In this document: in pieces, positions 50,502 through 62,060 of the stretch | Numbering within the stretch: the first letter of the stretch is position 1 | Layout of the letters: every line of letters starts with the position of its first letter | Assembly: GCA_024138025.1 (NCBI GenBank) | Contig: JAMXBD010002470.1 | Span: 62,001 to 126,000 of the forward strand | DNA length: 64,000 nucleotides | Reading direction: 5' to 3' | Origin: Combretum micranthum | Taxonomy: Eukaryota; Streptophyta; Magnoliopsida; Myrtales; Combretaceae | The notes under the pieces: generated by a model | Seen by the model: the letters and a program-made list of their open reading frames with translations, nothing else | Told to the model about the DNA's origin: nothing | Databases searched by the model: none | Made by a program: the position numbers and the translations under genes

Positions 50502-53500
50502 CTATTGCCATGACGACTGTTTGTAACTATCCCATCCTCCCTCAGGCTCTTTCCTCTTAAGAACCCCACCAGCCACTTGATACATCCTTGCTTGCTCCTC
50601 TGCTAAAGCCTGTGTGCTTGTTATGGATAATCTGGGTGCAAGGCCAGTCGGCTCATCTCTACCTTCAATACCAACAGGTCCTGAATTCAGATCCAGTCCT
50701 GGTCTGTTCCATTTTCTGTTACTGTCAACACTGCTGCTACCATCGGGAAGGTTAACTACAAAAGGCCTTTGATACTGGGAGGACACCGCACCACTTGGTC
50801 CAAGCATCTGGGCATGGACTGGAGGAAACACAAGCCTTCCACCCGATGATGGGTCCACATATGTTGTTGAACTCCCCGAAAAAGAAGCTGATGGCAAAGG
50901 AAAACTACTTCCATAAGGGAAAACAGGATACTGAAAAGGGGTTGATGAAAAAGGCATGGGCACAGCAGGAGAAGAGGACAACACCGGAGCCCGATAAAAA
51001 TCAGGACTGAATTGGATTCCACTAGAAGGACCCAGCATTCTAGGTGGACCTCCAGTAGCTACAACAGGAAAAGATTGCTCCCCTCTCTCAGACAAAATCG
51101 ATGGAATTGTAACACCTGAAAATGTATTCACAGGGGGGAACCAGTTGGAGAAATTTCCAACCTCTGCATTATTCATCGGAGGCCAGAAACAGGTTGCTGA
51201 GTTGGCACACTGCTTCTTGTAGACTGAACTGTTGTAGACGGCTCCACAGTTGTATCATCAACAACAGGGCCATCATTCAGATCAAAGTCCCTACGAACAC
51301 CTGCATCTACCCCATTAGGATAGCCACCGGATGCTTTAGCTGGCAATACAGAAATGTCTAGTCTACGGCTGCTGCTTGTTGAACAGTTCCATGCCTCCAG
51401 TGTTTCATCAACCCGGTTCAAATCAAGATCAAGCCCTCCAAATCCACGAACAGATGCACTCATCTCATCACGGTTCTTATCAAGGGTGCTTTTACCAAAT
51501 GGCAAAGAAGCTGCCTCTACACCAGAGTTCCGAGAAGCTACATCCTCAATGATCCTTTCATCAGGAACATTTAAGTCAATGTCTAATGGAGGACGGCTTT
51601 GTTTTCCAGGAGTACCATCAGGTGAACGAGTAGGATTTGCTGTACCCAGTGACATCTCTACAACCTTCCTGGGTTCAGCTGGTCTAAATGCACTCGTGGC
51701 AGCTGAACCCTTCCAGCCAAGTTCTACTTTTGTCTTCAATAAATCATCAGGTGGTACGAAGGGCCCCTTTGCTGCAGCAGCCACAGCGATTGGGGCAGTA
51801 AGACTGGCTAAAGGCAAAGACACAGGAAAAGGCGATGGACCAACCAAAGAAGCAGAAGTTGAACAAGCAGAAACAGTTGAGTTCACAGGCTCACCGCATT
51901 TTCCATCATCCACACTGAAGCCTTCATTCAAGTCGAACTGCACTTTTCCATCAATGTCCGACCGCCCTGAAGCAACCATGGAAGCAGCATCTGCAACAGT
52001 TGAAGTACATTCCTCCATTTTGTCTGATTGACTACCCTTCGTCCTGCAAACCTTTGATTTCATGCTTAAGTCTTTCTCATGAACAACTTGACCAGTTTGC
52101 ACCTTGTGATGGGGGCTACTAAAATTGACCTCACTATCTGCTTTACTTTCCACATTCTCCTCCATACTCTCAACCTTATGATCAGGAGCATCTGAACCAG
52201 AGCCTGCTAAGCTTGGAACATCCAGTGTTCCGGAGGCATTACTTTTCCGGTCAGTCTTGTAATCATGAATTTTTGTATCCTTGTCTGCAGCCTTCTCGGC
52301 CTTCAATTCAGATTTTTCGACCTTGATCTGATCAAGATTGCACAAGATGGGTTCTTCATCAGCTAGTTTCGGTATCACTGAACCACTGGATTTGGGCTCC
52401 ATCTGCCCACCATCGCTAATATCATGAGAGCCCTGGATTTTGTCATCTTTATCAGATGTCAAACCTACTTCAGCTGCTTCTCCCTTAACTTCAGAACGTG
52501 AAGCAGCTTCATTGACTATATCTTCAACTGCCGACAAGGGTTCACCCTTTATTTTGGTATCTGGAATGGCATCTAAGGTCCTGTCAACTGGTGCTTGCTT
52601 GTTTTCTTCAGCCTTGATCTTCTCAAATGTATTTCTCGGGGATGGTGATTTCGAAGCAACAACAGAGAATTCATTTTCACCCCTTTCACATTCTTGGGTT
52701 GGATCAGCAGCTTGTTGCTTATGCCCTTCAGCAGCCAACCCCTCACCAGCAGGGTCATTCAATTGACCTGAGTCGCTTGCAAGGTCATGATGAGGTGATG
52801 ATTTCGTTTTTAAATCATTGCCACTGCAAGGCTTCTCCACGGGGGAGGACCTTCGTTGAGGGGAATCTGCTGGCGATGCCACTTGTGACCTGAACATCTC
52901 TCCAGCAGCCACAGTTGCAAGTAGATTCATTCCAACATCATCTCCAACCGAAGCTGGTGCATTTGCCTCTGTTTCATTCACACAACTTTCAATCAGAGCA
53001 TTCATAGAACCAAAAGAAGATTCTGGTAATTTCCCTGGTCTCAACTCCTTCCCTGATGAGAGACAAGCTTTAGAAACTTCCTGTACTTTTTTAGAATTTT
53101 CACCAGTCTGCCCACGCTCTCCACCAGAAAGAGGGCCTGGTGAACCAACATCCTCATCACATGCATTCAACATATCTTTGAAATCATTGCTCTCCCATGA
53201 CTCAGCATTCACTTCAGAGGAAACATTGGCTTGACAAGCATCATTTTTATCCTTTGTTCCAGAATCAAATTGATCAGGTCTCTCCAGTTGCACTGGAGAG
53301 GAAGCTCTGCTATTCATGATAGAAGGTTCCTCAGGCCCTCCACCAATGCTTTGAGCAGGACTCCGACCTTTGTTTGAAATTTTCACAATAAGTTTGTGAC
53401 TATTAGTCTCAACAGGAACATCAACCACCTTTTCATTTGCCATTCCAGACTGAAACACTTTTTCTGAAGTGACATTTCTATTCAAGGGTGTTCTACTTGA

Positions 53501-56500
53501 CCCTGTTTCCCTCCCGGATGCAGCTGATCCAGGTACACCATTAACTGACTTTCGATGACGCAAAGGTCCACCAGAAATTTTATTAGAACCAGCAGTTGAG
53601 CTCCTCGCATCTTCCTTCCCTGGAAAAGTTTTGGCATGATCACTTGAACATGAGTGGCTATTATTATGAGACTGACTAGAACTGCTGCTTTTCTCATCCT
53701 TTGGCATTGTCACAGGCTGTTCTGATATGCCGGTAACCATAGCACCTCGGACCTGACCATCTTTAGCATTACTACTCACCATTGGATGTGAAGGAGCTGA
53801 CTTAACTAATGCGGGTGGACCAGAGGCAGATCTAGAAACGGCCTCCCCATGTACAACCTTAGTTGTAGAAGTTTTAGATGCAGAGAGTTGAGTGACCGAA
53901 CTTTTAGGAGCAGCATCAGAGGACACACCCATTTGCCTATTTCCGCCATGAGAAACCTCAGGGATACGGGACCTTGCAGACCAGGAAACAGCCTGATTAG
54001 ACCCTGACTTTGCATCATTAATATTCATTTCGGCTTCAACACGCTTTTTCCAGGTATCCACAAGGCTCCTTGCTTTCTTTTGAATATCAGAATTCTTATG
54101 CGTACGCAGATGATTTACTGACTTTCCAATGTTGCACATCTGTAAGGCCTGGAGATTCACAGGCAATTTATCCAATGCTCGAAGTAAAACCAAGAGAAAT
54201 TCCTCAACAGACTTGTCATGGTCCTTGAGGCCACCACCATCACCAATCTTACCCTTATGAACATCTTGGAGCCATTCATCCAAAACAGATAAACCCTTCA
54301 GCTGAACAAAACAACTGAGACATTCCGATTTTTCCGTGCCAGCAATGACACCTGTGAGCAATGAACGCCCAGCCAAATCCACCCTTTTCTCACCCTTTTC
54401 TGGCAGCATAAGCTGTATTAGTTTCTCGACACCATCTAAATCTACTAATCCTCCCTTCTCTGTTATCTTTGCAATCTCAGATTTCAAAAAGTTTTCTGAT
54501 CTACTATGAACATGGTCCCCATCTTCCATTTTAGACAGCCGTTCACGTCTGTTAAGTTCCAAATTCTGATGATCGCCGCGCTCTCTTTTCTTTCCCTTTA
54601 TATGAGAAGGAACAGATGAGGGACTATTCTGTGCACAATCTGAACCAGGTTTCAATTGGGATGATGCTGGACCATTCATTCTTTTCGGTGATCGACCATT
54701 CGGCTGCACTGTTGCATGCATTTCTAGTCGTGTTTTATATAGCAGTTGATCTACTTCTTCCTGATGCTCCTGCATAAAAGATAGATTAAAATATCTCATC
54801 AGAGTTTTTACTTAAATCAGCATCTGGGTTTAATGAAGAATGAGAACTAGAATAAGGAAATTACATTAATATAATCTTGATCAGTTAGCCACCATAGACA
54901 CCTGTGTGTAATATCATAAACTCGACGACAAATAAACGAAGAGATTCCTGGGGGTAGCTCAATGCCTTTGGGAAGAAATGCAACTTTACAAGGATGGAGC
55001 AATGATGCAGCAGGAATCTCATCCTTGTGAAAGGAGTAGAAGATTTCGTTTGGCGCAGCTTCCAGAAGGATGCCTTTGCCAAGCTTGATTTCAGTTGGTC
55101 GATAAAGCCAATTCACACCCAACTTCAAACTACTATCTTTATTTAACCAACGGATTATACCAATGAAAGGTGGGGAATCCTGGGGAGGCTTAAACAAAGC
55201 ACAGTCACCAACACAGATTTTGCGTCCGTCCTGCCCAAAAAAATATAAAACAACATAAGGCTATTTTCATTGCTTGTAGAGTTTCCTGTCTGTTAAATAG
55301 ATTTGTCTCAACAACGGGGAAAAGACAAGCAAGCAAACAAACAGCAAACAATTACTTCTTGCAAAACTGCCTTCCTGTCAAAAGCATTGAGAAAGCAGGA
55401 AAGTGCAGATAAATCAAGCACATCCAAACTCGTCACTTCTCAAATCATTCAGATTCTCCACAACACAGCAACATTTCATCAACAAAGAAATAAACAACTG
55501 CATCTGATACTCTGAATTCATTCACCAATAGTGGCAGGTGAAAGGTAAGTCAAGAAAAAAGAGGAGAGGCAGTGACAAAGGATAATGATTCAATCACCTA
55601 TGACCACTAGCTACATCGTATCACATGGATGTTTGCTCTCTCCAGAACACACCTTATCAGCATACAATTAAAATCAGGAATCTGTCAGTAAAACAAATAC
55701 ATGCACCTAGAACTTCTTGGGTAAGTGCACCTCTAGCCCTTTTTTTTTGTAATCATGCCCCAGCATTTTTTTTTTTTCAATAATTTGGTTAAAAAAATTA
55801 ATTCATTAAATAAGAAAGAAGATAAAACCACAAAGGCAGAAGCAGGGCTATCATCCAAGATTTACAAAGGAAACTAAAGAACATCACTTTACAAGGATCT
55901 TGAAATAACTCATAATCTTCCTAGCTAAAATAGGAGGTGAAATGAGTGGCTTTCCGAAGTAAATAGCACTCTGCCCTATTCAAAGGGAGTAAAATGCAGC
56001 TGACAGAGCAACAGAAGCCAACAAGGATTTCTTTGATCTTGGTAGCTCCAAAAATGCAGGGGTGTGTCCTTGCTAGGAATTGCAAGAGAATGGATAGGCC
56101 AACTCAACAATAACTTGCTGGAAAATTAGATGTTGATGGTTCTCATCCCCATTGTTACACTTATATAGACAGCAAAAAGGTTAGGTGCAGTCAGCATTTA
56201 CCACATGAAAAAGTGGGGGCAAAAAAGAAAGAAAGTTTTTTGTATTTTTATAGTATTTCAGAGAGGTTTCGAATTTTCCTTCAAAGTCATAGATTATTTT
56301 ACAAGAAAGGGCATTCCTAAACCGTAGTTAGAAAACTAAGATTTCAGCTTCAACCTTCCAGTAACTTAAAGGTACCTTTTCTTTGAACAAAAGATAGCAA
56401 AACAATATCAAACTAGATAACTCCAACTTCTTCTTTAGTATAATCTTCCACTAACAAAAGCACCAAAGCCTTTGAAATTGAAGAACTGGATCAAATGCTC

Positions 56501-59500
56501 AATATCAGAAGAAAACTTTTAAATGAATGCCTTCCATGAATCTTCTCTAGAAAAGGTCTCTGCATCGAGTATAAAGCTACAGTATGTTTTTAAGGCAAAA
56601 CTTCTTTCTTTACACTTTTTTCATCGTACTATTTCCACAAAAGTAAAGATTAAACCATGAGACACTCAATATTAAAAGAAAGCTTTTAAGTAGATGGCTT
56701 TCTATGAATCTTTTCTACAAAAGATATTTGCTTCAAATATTAAGCTAAAATATGTTTTCAAAGCATAACTTCTGCTATCTTATTAAGACCCTCCCCTTCT
56801 CCATATTATTTTCATCATACTGTTTCCACAAACATAAAGATTAAAGCATCCAGCGGGTTATTCATTTTTATGGGTTTCAGCAATCCTCTCTACAAGTTTG
56901 TGTTATTTCTGTACACATTTCTTCATGTACAGTGGCTTCTCAATCAGGACATTCATTGGATGAATAGGCACATGTCCAAAGTTCCACAAACTCTCTTACA
57001 AAATATATCAGAAGGCTGTCTCCATACTTTTTGCATCACTGTTTCCCCAAAACATGAAGATAAAAGCATCATACAAGTACTTTTGGGTATTTATAGTTCA
57101 TGCACAGTCAATTCTCAGTCATGATATTCATTGGGTGCATAGCAGTATAAGCACATATTTATGTTTCCTCATGTACAGTTGTTTCTCAATCAGGATATTC
57201 ATTGGATGTAAAGGCCCATGACCAGAATTGCCATAGAAATTCTTTAACAACACATATTGGAAGCTTAGATTTCGCATGTGCAATAATGGCTCTCTGTACT
57301 TTTTCATCATATTGTTTCCACAAACTAAAGATTAAAGCATCATACAGGTTCTTTTGGGTATCAGTAATCTTCCCATAGTATACATCTATTTCATTTGCTA
57401 CAATGGCTGTCTCTCTACTTTTTTCATCGTACTGTTTCCACAAACATAATGATTAAAGCATCATACAGCTTCTTGGGGTGGTTTAGTGATCCTCTAATAG
57501 TACACATCTATTTCATGTCCAGTTACTTCTCAGTCAGGATATTCATTGGATGTATAGGCACATGTCCAACAGAAATTCAGTAGAAATTCTTACAACATGT
57601 ATTAAAAGATTAGATTTAGACTGTGCCACAACGGCCGACTGGACATGGGTGTTGGCCATAGCAGCAACAACATTGGGCAGGAGCATGATAGAGGCAAATA
57701 CAACAATGATTCTTTGGCATTAGAAGTGTGCCAGCTGATGAAACCTGCCCGATCTCACTCCTGGCCAATCTTGCCACTGCAATATTCTACACCTCCATCC
57801 AAGTCTACTGGGGCACCAAGTAAACATAGTCCTTCAAGACACACACATATATATATTTATATCTATAGCCTGATAATAAATTTCTAATCAAATTTCTACT
57901 AAACTTTTGTAATATGTATGCCAATACATTCAATAGATAGACAAATCATACACCATACTCAATGAAAACAACTTAAAATGACTCGACTAAAACATCACCA
58001 CCAGTGAATATATATAATTGTCCTAGTAATTTACTACAGGTGTAGCCAACACACATTTATAGTAAGCTAATTCATCAGACTACTATTTTTCAAGCTGGAA
58101 TTAGTATATTTATTCCACCTCTTATACACTTTTGTGTGCTCAAGTTGCAGTTTATCAAAATATTATAAGAAAGCTATGCTTAACTTAACAAACTACTAGG
58201 AGCAAATGGAAGATTTTCCAAGAAAAAATATGATAGATTATCACTTAAAATCATATTTCGCCCAATCTGTAAAAATATGAAGAGAAAACTTCAAACAGTA
58301 AGGATGATGAGAATCAAACAAAAACAATAATTTAATGAGGGTACTTTCAACCATGATACCAATATTTTTATGATTATATGTAAAAAAAGAAGTCCCTGTG
58401 AGTTTGCATATGTACATATACACATAAAAGACATCCTCTGTATCCAAACTAAAATTGAAGCCGTTGGAAAGATACTTCAACATGTATTAACTTTGTTTCC
58501 CTATCCAAAATAACATCAATGCATTTCCACCAATGATTATGCGAAATTGTCCCAAAAAATATCTATCAAATTTGAATTGTGTCGCAAAGTATTCATCTAA
58601 TACATGCTATACCAATGCACGTCCATTAACAATTATGTCAAAAATGTTCAAGAAAACATCTACCAGATTCAAATTACATCACACTGTATTATTTGATACA
58701 TAACAAATTGTTGCACGCCCATTGATTTTAAAAGCTCTATGCATAGCCAATTCCTTATCCCAACCAATGTTTCCATGAGGTTAAACTCATGGGAACTTGC
58801 ATCTAAGTTTAGTAGAGACATCGATTCAGAAAGCAATTCGTCTCATGATCATTTATAAAGTTCACTTCAGAATCTTACCATAGAGGTATAATTTAGACAT
58901 TTGTTCTCCTGGGTGAATACAATGGAGGAAGAAGGATTCATATCCGGTCCATCCGATTACGACTAACACTTACACCACTAGGCCACAAGGGCCTTCACCT
59001 CTCTAAGGCATCATTTGTATTTCATTATATAGATCAGAGGGCTAAAAATCCATAAAAAATTAACGCATATATATATTTTTTGAATACATCAAAGGAAAGA
59101 TTGCTCAATGCTGGATGCCCATAAGCCAAGATTGTACTTAAAACAGTTTCATAAAAGGTATAATGGTCAATTGGGCACAAAAATTTGCCAAATTTGGATA
59201 AGAAGTGCAAAAGTTATGGCCATTGGAAATTTTATGAATGAAATCATGAAACATATTATATATAGGCTAGAATTTGTGATGTAAATAAAAATTCAAATGA
59301 ATTCAGTATTTGTGATTTTAATTCCATGCTCGGTTAACGTGAGTAAAGCCTCGAGAAGTGAATCACTAATCAGTGGTATCAATGGTTTACGAATAATACC
59401 AAAAGAAAAGGAAGGATTTAAAAAATAAAAAATAAAAGATCAGCTTGATCTTTTTATTGTGCTCACCAAGATTCAAGATCCACCTTGTACAGAAAACAAG

Positions 59501-60629
59501 TAGTTGGTCTAATTCTTAAAATATACATTCACAAGAGTTTTTTGAACAAAACTCCAAAAATTTTGCCAGGTTAATTTTTTTTTGGTTAATTGCTAGTGAA
59601 ACTTATTTACAACAATGTTACCAAGAAACATTAATGAAGCTCTCAATATCTACTTAAGGCAGAAAAGGTTTAAGATGAAACTTGGATCATCCTTTCAGAA
59701 ACCTCTTCAACAATTACATGGCACATAAGATAAAAGTAAAAATGTTGCCAGGGAAGCACATTAAAGAAACCAAAAGAAGGGGATAGAACAATCAAACAGC
59801 AAAAGTAGAACACGAACACACCCACATTTACTAGCACAAAATTGCAGCTGTTTGGCACAACTGATCCCACACTCCTGAGATCAAAATAAGCATATAGACA
59901 TGCAATTTGTAATTTTGTATGCGGTTCACTCTCCATAAATGGGGCCATGGACGAATTGCTCAACATAAGTCCCAACCCAATCTTCCAGAACTGGCTCCAC
60001 TTCTTTTTTTTTTTTTTTTTAAACAATCTAGGTACAGCAAAGCAACTCCTACAGATATAAATGCCCTTCTCTAGATAATCTGCAGTATGTCCATTCGATA
60101 TTTCCAAGAGAAAGGAGCACTAACAGAAAACAAATGCTCCATTTCCAACAAGAGTCATCAAAACCTCACAACCCAACCACTACCAGGAAGAAAAAGCAAA
60201 GCAATTAGAACAATTTCTTAGATATGTATCCCTGCAACGATAAAAAATCTAATCATCTTCTTAGCTTCCACCTTTTCTTCAACACCCAGAAAAGTAACAA
60301 CATCCACCCCAATCCAACCACTTTCTGAGATGAAACAATATCAATCCCGTCCATATATAACTAGCAGCGAAACCCGAAAAACTAAACGTAACTAAAACTA
60401 CAATAACTAGAACACTACACTGTTATCATCAGCAATCGTCGTAACCCAAACAATCGAAATCGGAAAAAGGTGATACCTTGAAGAAGGACCTCGGCGAAGA
60501 CGAACCCGAAGACGAAGAAGAAGAACCGTCAACAACAGCAAGGCGGCCTACACGTGTAGGGATTTTCCGCATGTGCCGTAACTTTCTCTCCGTTGTTTCA
60601 TCACCACCTTCCTGTTCTTGCCCATGCAT
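50502..60629 (-). CDS. SUO: SUO-like BAH and TFIIS-N GW protein, frameshifted
   Basis: Exons on the minus strand: 60629-60477 (51 codons, MHGQEQEGGDETTERK, a Ser-rich end), 55230-54865 (122 codons, BAH domain: DGRKICVGDCALFKPPQDSP through CLWWLTDQDYIN) and 54769 onward. Exon 3 carries EHQEEVDQLLYKTRLEMHAT, a TFIIS N-terminal domain at about residues 280-420 (SVLDEWLQDVHKGK, VNHLRTHKNSDIQKKARSLV), a long Ser/Lys/Glu-rich disordered part and one GW motif (VELGWKGS, about residue 1190). The frame stops at 51173 after QPVSGLR. The family sequence goes straight on in another frame from ATG 51176 (MNNAEVGNFSNWFPP) to EGGWDSYKQSSWQ at 50502, so one base appears lost. Full length would be about 1595 residues (known relatives about 1600); the open product is 1371. 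SUO acts in microRNA-guided translational repression in Arabidopsis. Intron 1 is 5.2 kb. Confidence 0.9.
55790..56215 (-). pseudogene. LINE 3' (zf-RVT) fragment in SUO intron 1
   Basis: In broken minus frames: CCLYKCNNGDENHQHLIF near 56150, then LELPRSKKSLLAS, VALSAAFYSL and KPLISPPILARKIM down to about 55900. This resembles the zinc-binding C-terminal region of plant LINE ORF2 (CxxC...H...; AxxYxIWxERN). No RT is present. It has the same orientation as SUO. Confidence 0.5.
56590..57630. repeat. diverged tandem repeats in SUO intron 1
   Basis: Two words alternate. One is TTTCCACAAACATAAAGATTA followed by AAAGCATCATAC (56625, 56822, 57040, 57308, 57430 by eye). The other is CAGGATATTCATTGGATG followed by a GGCACATGTCC-like word (56943, 57120, 57193, 57537). 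Spacing is irregular, so the array has expanded and decayed several times. Confidence 0.75.
58518..58710. repeat. two-copy 96-bp tandem duplication
   Basis: AATGCATTTCCACCAATGAT (58518) and AATGCACGTCCATTAACAAT (58614) begin two similar units, each with ATCTA(T/C)CA(A/G)ATT and CATCACACTGTATT or the like. It lies in SUO intron 1. Confidence 0.55.
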
Positions 60630-61060
60630 AGCCTTGCATTTTCCCCAATTCCAATAACCCTATAAATCCCAATTACAATCGATGCCTCTTCGACTAACAT
60701 CTAATTCGTAACAAAACCCTAATTCCGAAAACCCCAAACTAACATAAATTACATCAAAACCCCAAGTTATTTCGGTCGTCCTCCAATTCGAATAGCAAAA
60801 CCCTAGGTGGTGGTGCAACCATATCGAGAGGAAGAAACGAAAACCCTAATTTACGGAAATCCAAAACTATCTAGGGTTTCCGGGATTCGTTGTCGTTGAA
60901 ACGGAATTGAAAGTTCAGATCCACTAAATCTTCGTTCGCGTAAAAGCCGCCTATTCGATCTCGAGAGACAAATTTAGAGAGAGAATGTAGAGAGAGAAAG
61001 TTAAAAGGCGAAATATTAGTGAGAGAAGAAATAAAAAAGGGGGATTAGATGGAGAGAGAG
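60630..61060 (-). promoter_or_regulatory. SUO 5' leader, CT-rich
   Basis: Upstream of the SUO ATG the minus strand is rich in CT (GA on plus) tracts: CTCTCTCTACATTCTCTCTC near 60980 and CTCTCTCTCC near 61055. Such pyrimidine-rich leaders are usual in plant 5' UTRs and core promoters. No TATA box was placed with confidence. Confidence 0.45.
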
Positions 61061-61322
61061 ATAAAGGCGTGTTGTGTTTGGGCTTTATGTTATGTTGTGT
61101 TTGGTTCAACGGAAATAAAGGAAAGTGTGGAAGGGAAATTGTGAAATGACTTTCTTTCCTTGCCTTTGTTTTGGTATTTTTTAATCGTAAATCCAAATAG
61201 GAAGTAGGAAAAGGACGAAGATTTTTTTTTAAATTTATTTTCATTTTACTGAGTTTTTCTTTTTAAAAAATCAGTCATAGATATTTTAATTCTCGTGTTT
61301 ATGGCAAAGCTATACTGAATGT

Positions 61323-61551
61323 AGGGTCTATTTGGATTAGCTTTTTTTCGGCAGATACAGACACTTTTTCAAAACTATTTGCTAACAAATTATTTATCAA
61401 GAATAGATATAGATAAAACAAGTTGGCAGTTCATCAAAGATCAAATAGAACAAAAATAGATAAAAATTTAGATGCATATCGGATATATTTACACATATCA
61501 TTTTAAAAAAGATACATATACAGATGAAATACAGACAATCCAAACAGACCC
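61323..61551. mobile_element. MITE-like element with GGGTCTRTTTGGATT ends
   Basis: The left end AGGGTCTATTTGGATTAGCT and, on the opposite strand at the right, ATGGGTCTGTTTGGATTGTCT are inverted. Subterminal GCAGATACAGACAC and CAGATGAAATACAGAC repeat. It is about 229 bp and non-coding. No clear TSD was found. Confidence 0.6.
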
Positions 61552-61789
61552 ATTATAACAGGCAGGCGATTTTTACTAAGTTTTGTTATTATATTTAATT
61601 GATAAATTATTAGAAAGTTTTAAATTTTTTAGAGAAGATTCATTTTTTTTTTTACCGATTGGAATAGGTTTATTTAAAGTATTAATATTTCGAGTATTAA
61701 AAAGATAAATCAAGGATCCATAAAGTAAATCAAATGAGGCATCAATATTTTACGAAAATTATTTAAAACATTAACGTTTAAATTAGTTT

Positions 61790-62060
61790 TTAATTAAGTT
61801 TCTTAAATTTCGTCAATGGTCAATTATTAAATATATCAACGGTAAATTTCCTTAATTTTCGTTAATGGTCAATTATTTAAGATATCAACGTTAAATTTCT
61901 TAGTTTTTGTCTATGATCAATTAGTTTTCAATTAAGTTTCCTTAATTTTAGTCAATGATCGATAATTTAAGATATCTTATTTAAGATGCCAGTGTTTAAA
62001 TTAATTTTCAAATAAGTTTTCTTAATTTTCATCAACGGTCAATTATTATTATTAATATCT
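61790..62060. repeat. about 48-bp diverged tandem repeat
   Basis: A unit like CTTAATTTTCGTCAATGGTC followed by AATTATTTAAGATATCAACG starts near 61802, 61850, 61898, 61940 and 62020. The copies have point changes and small insertions. Confidence 0.6.

Noticed and set aside
50502..51176. Separate 224-residue gene downstream of SUO
   Set aside because: Its sequence continues the SUO protein C-terminus, so a frameshift within one gene is the simpler reading.
51354..52031. 225-codon plus-strand frame
   Set aside because: It lies antisense within the long SUO exon, whose minus frame has clear family sequence. The plus frame is a composition shadow.
58880..59010. tRNA- or SINE-like stretch (ACACTTACACCACTAGGCCAC)
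   Set aside because: No A-box/B-box pair or cloverleaf could be placed.
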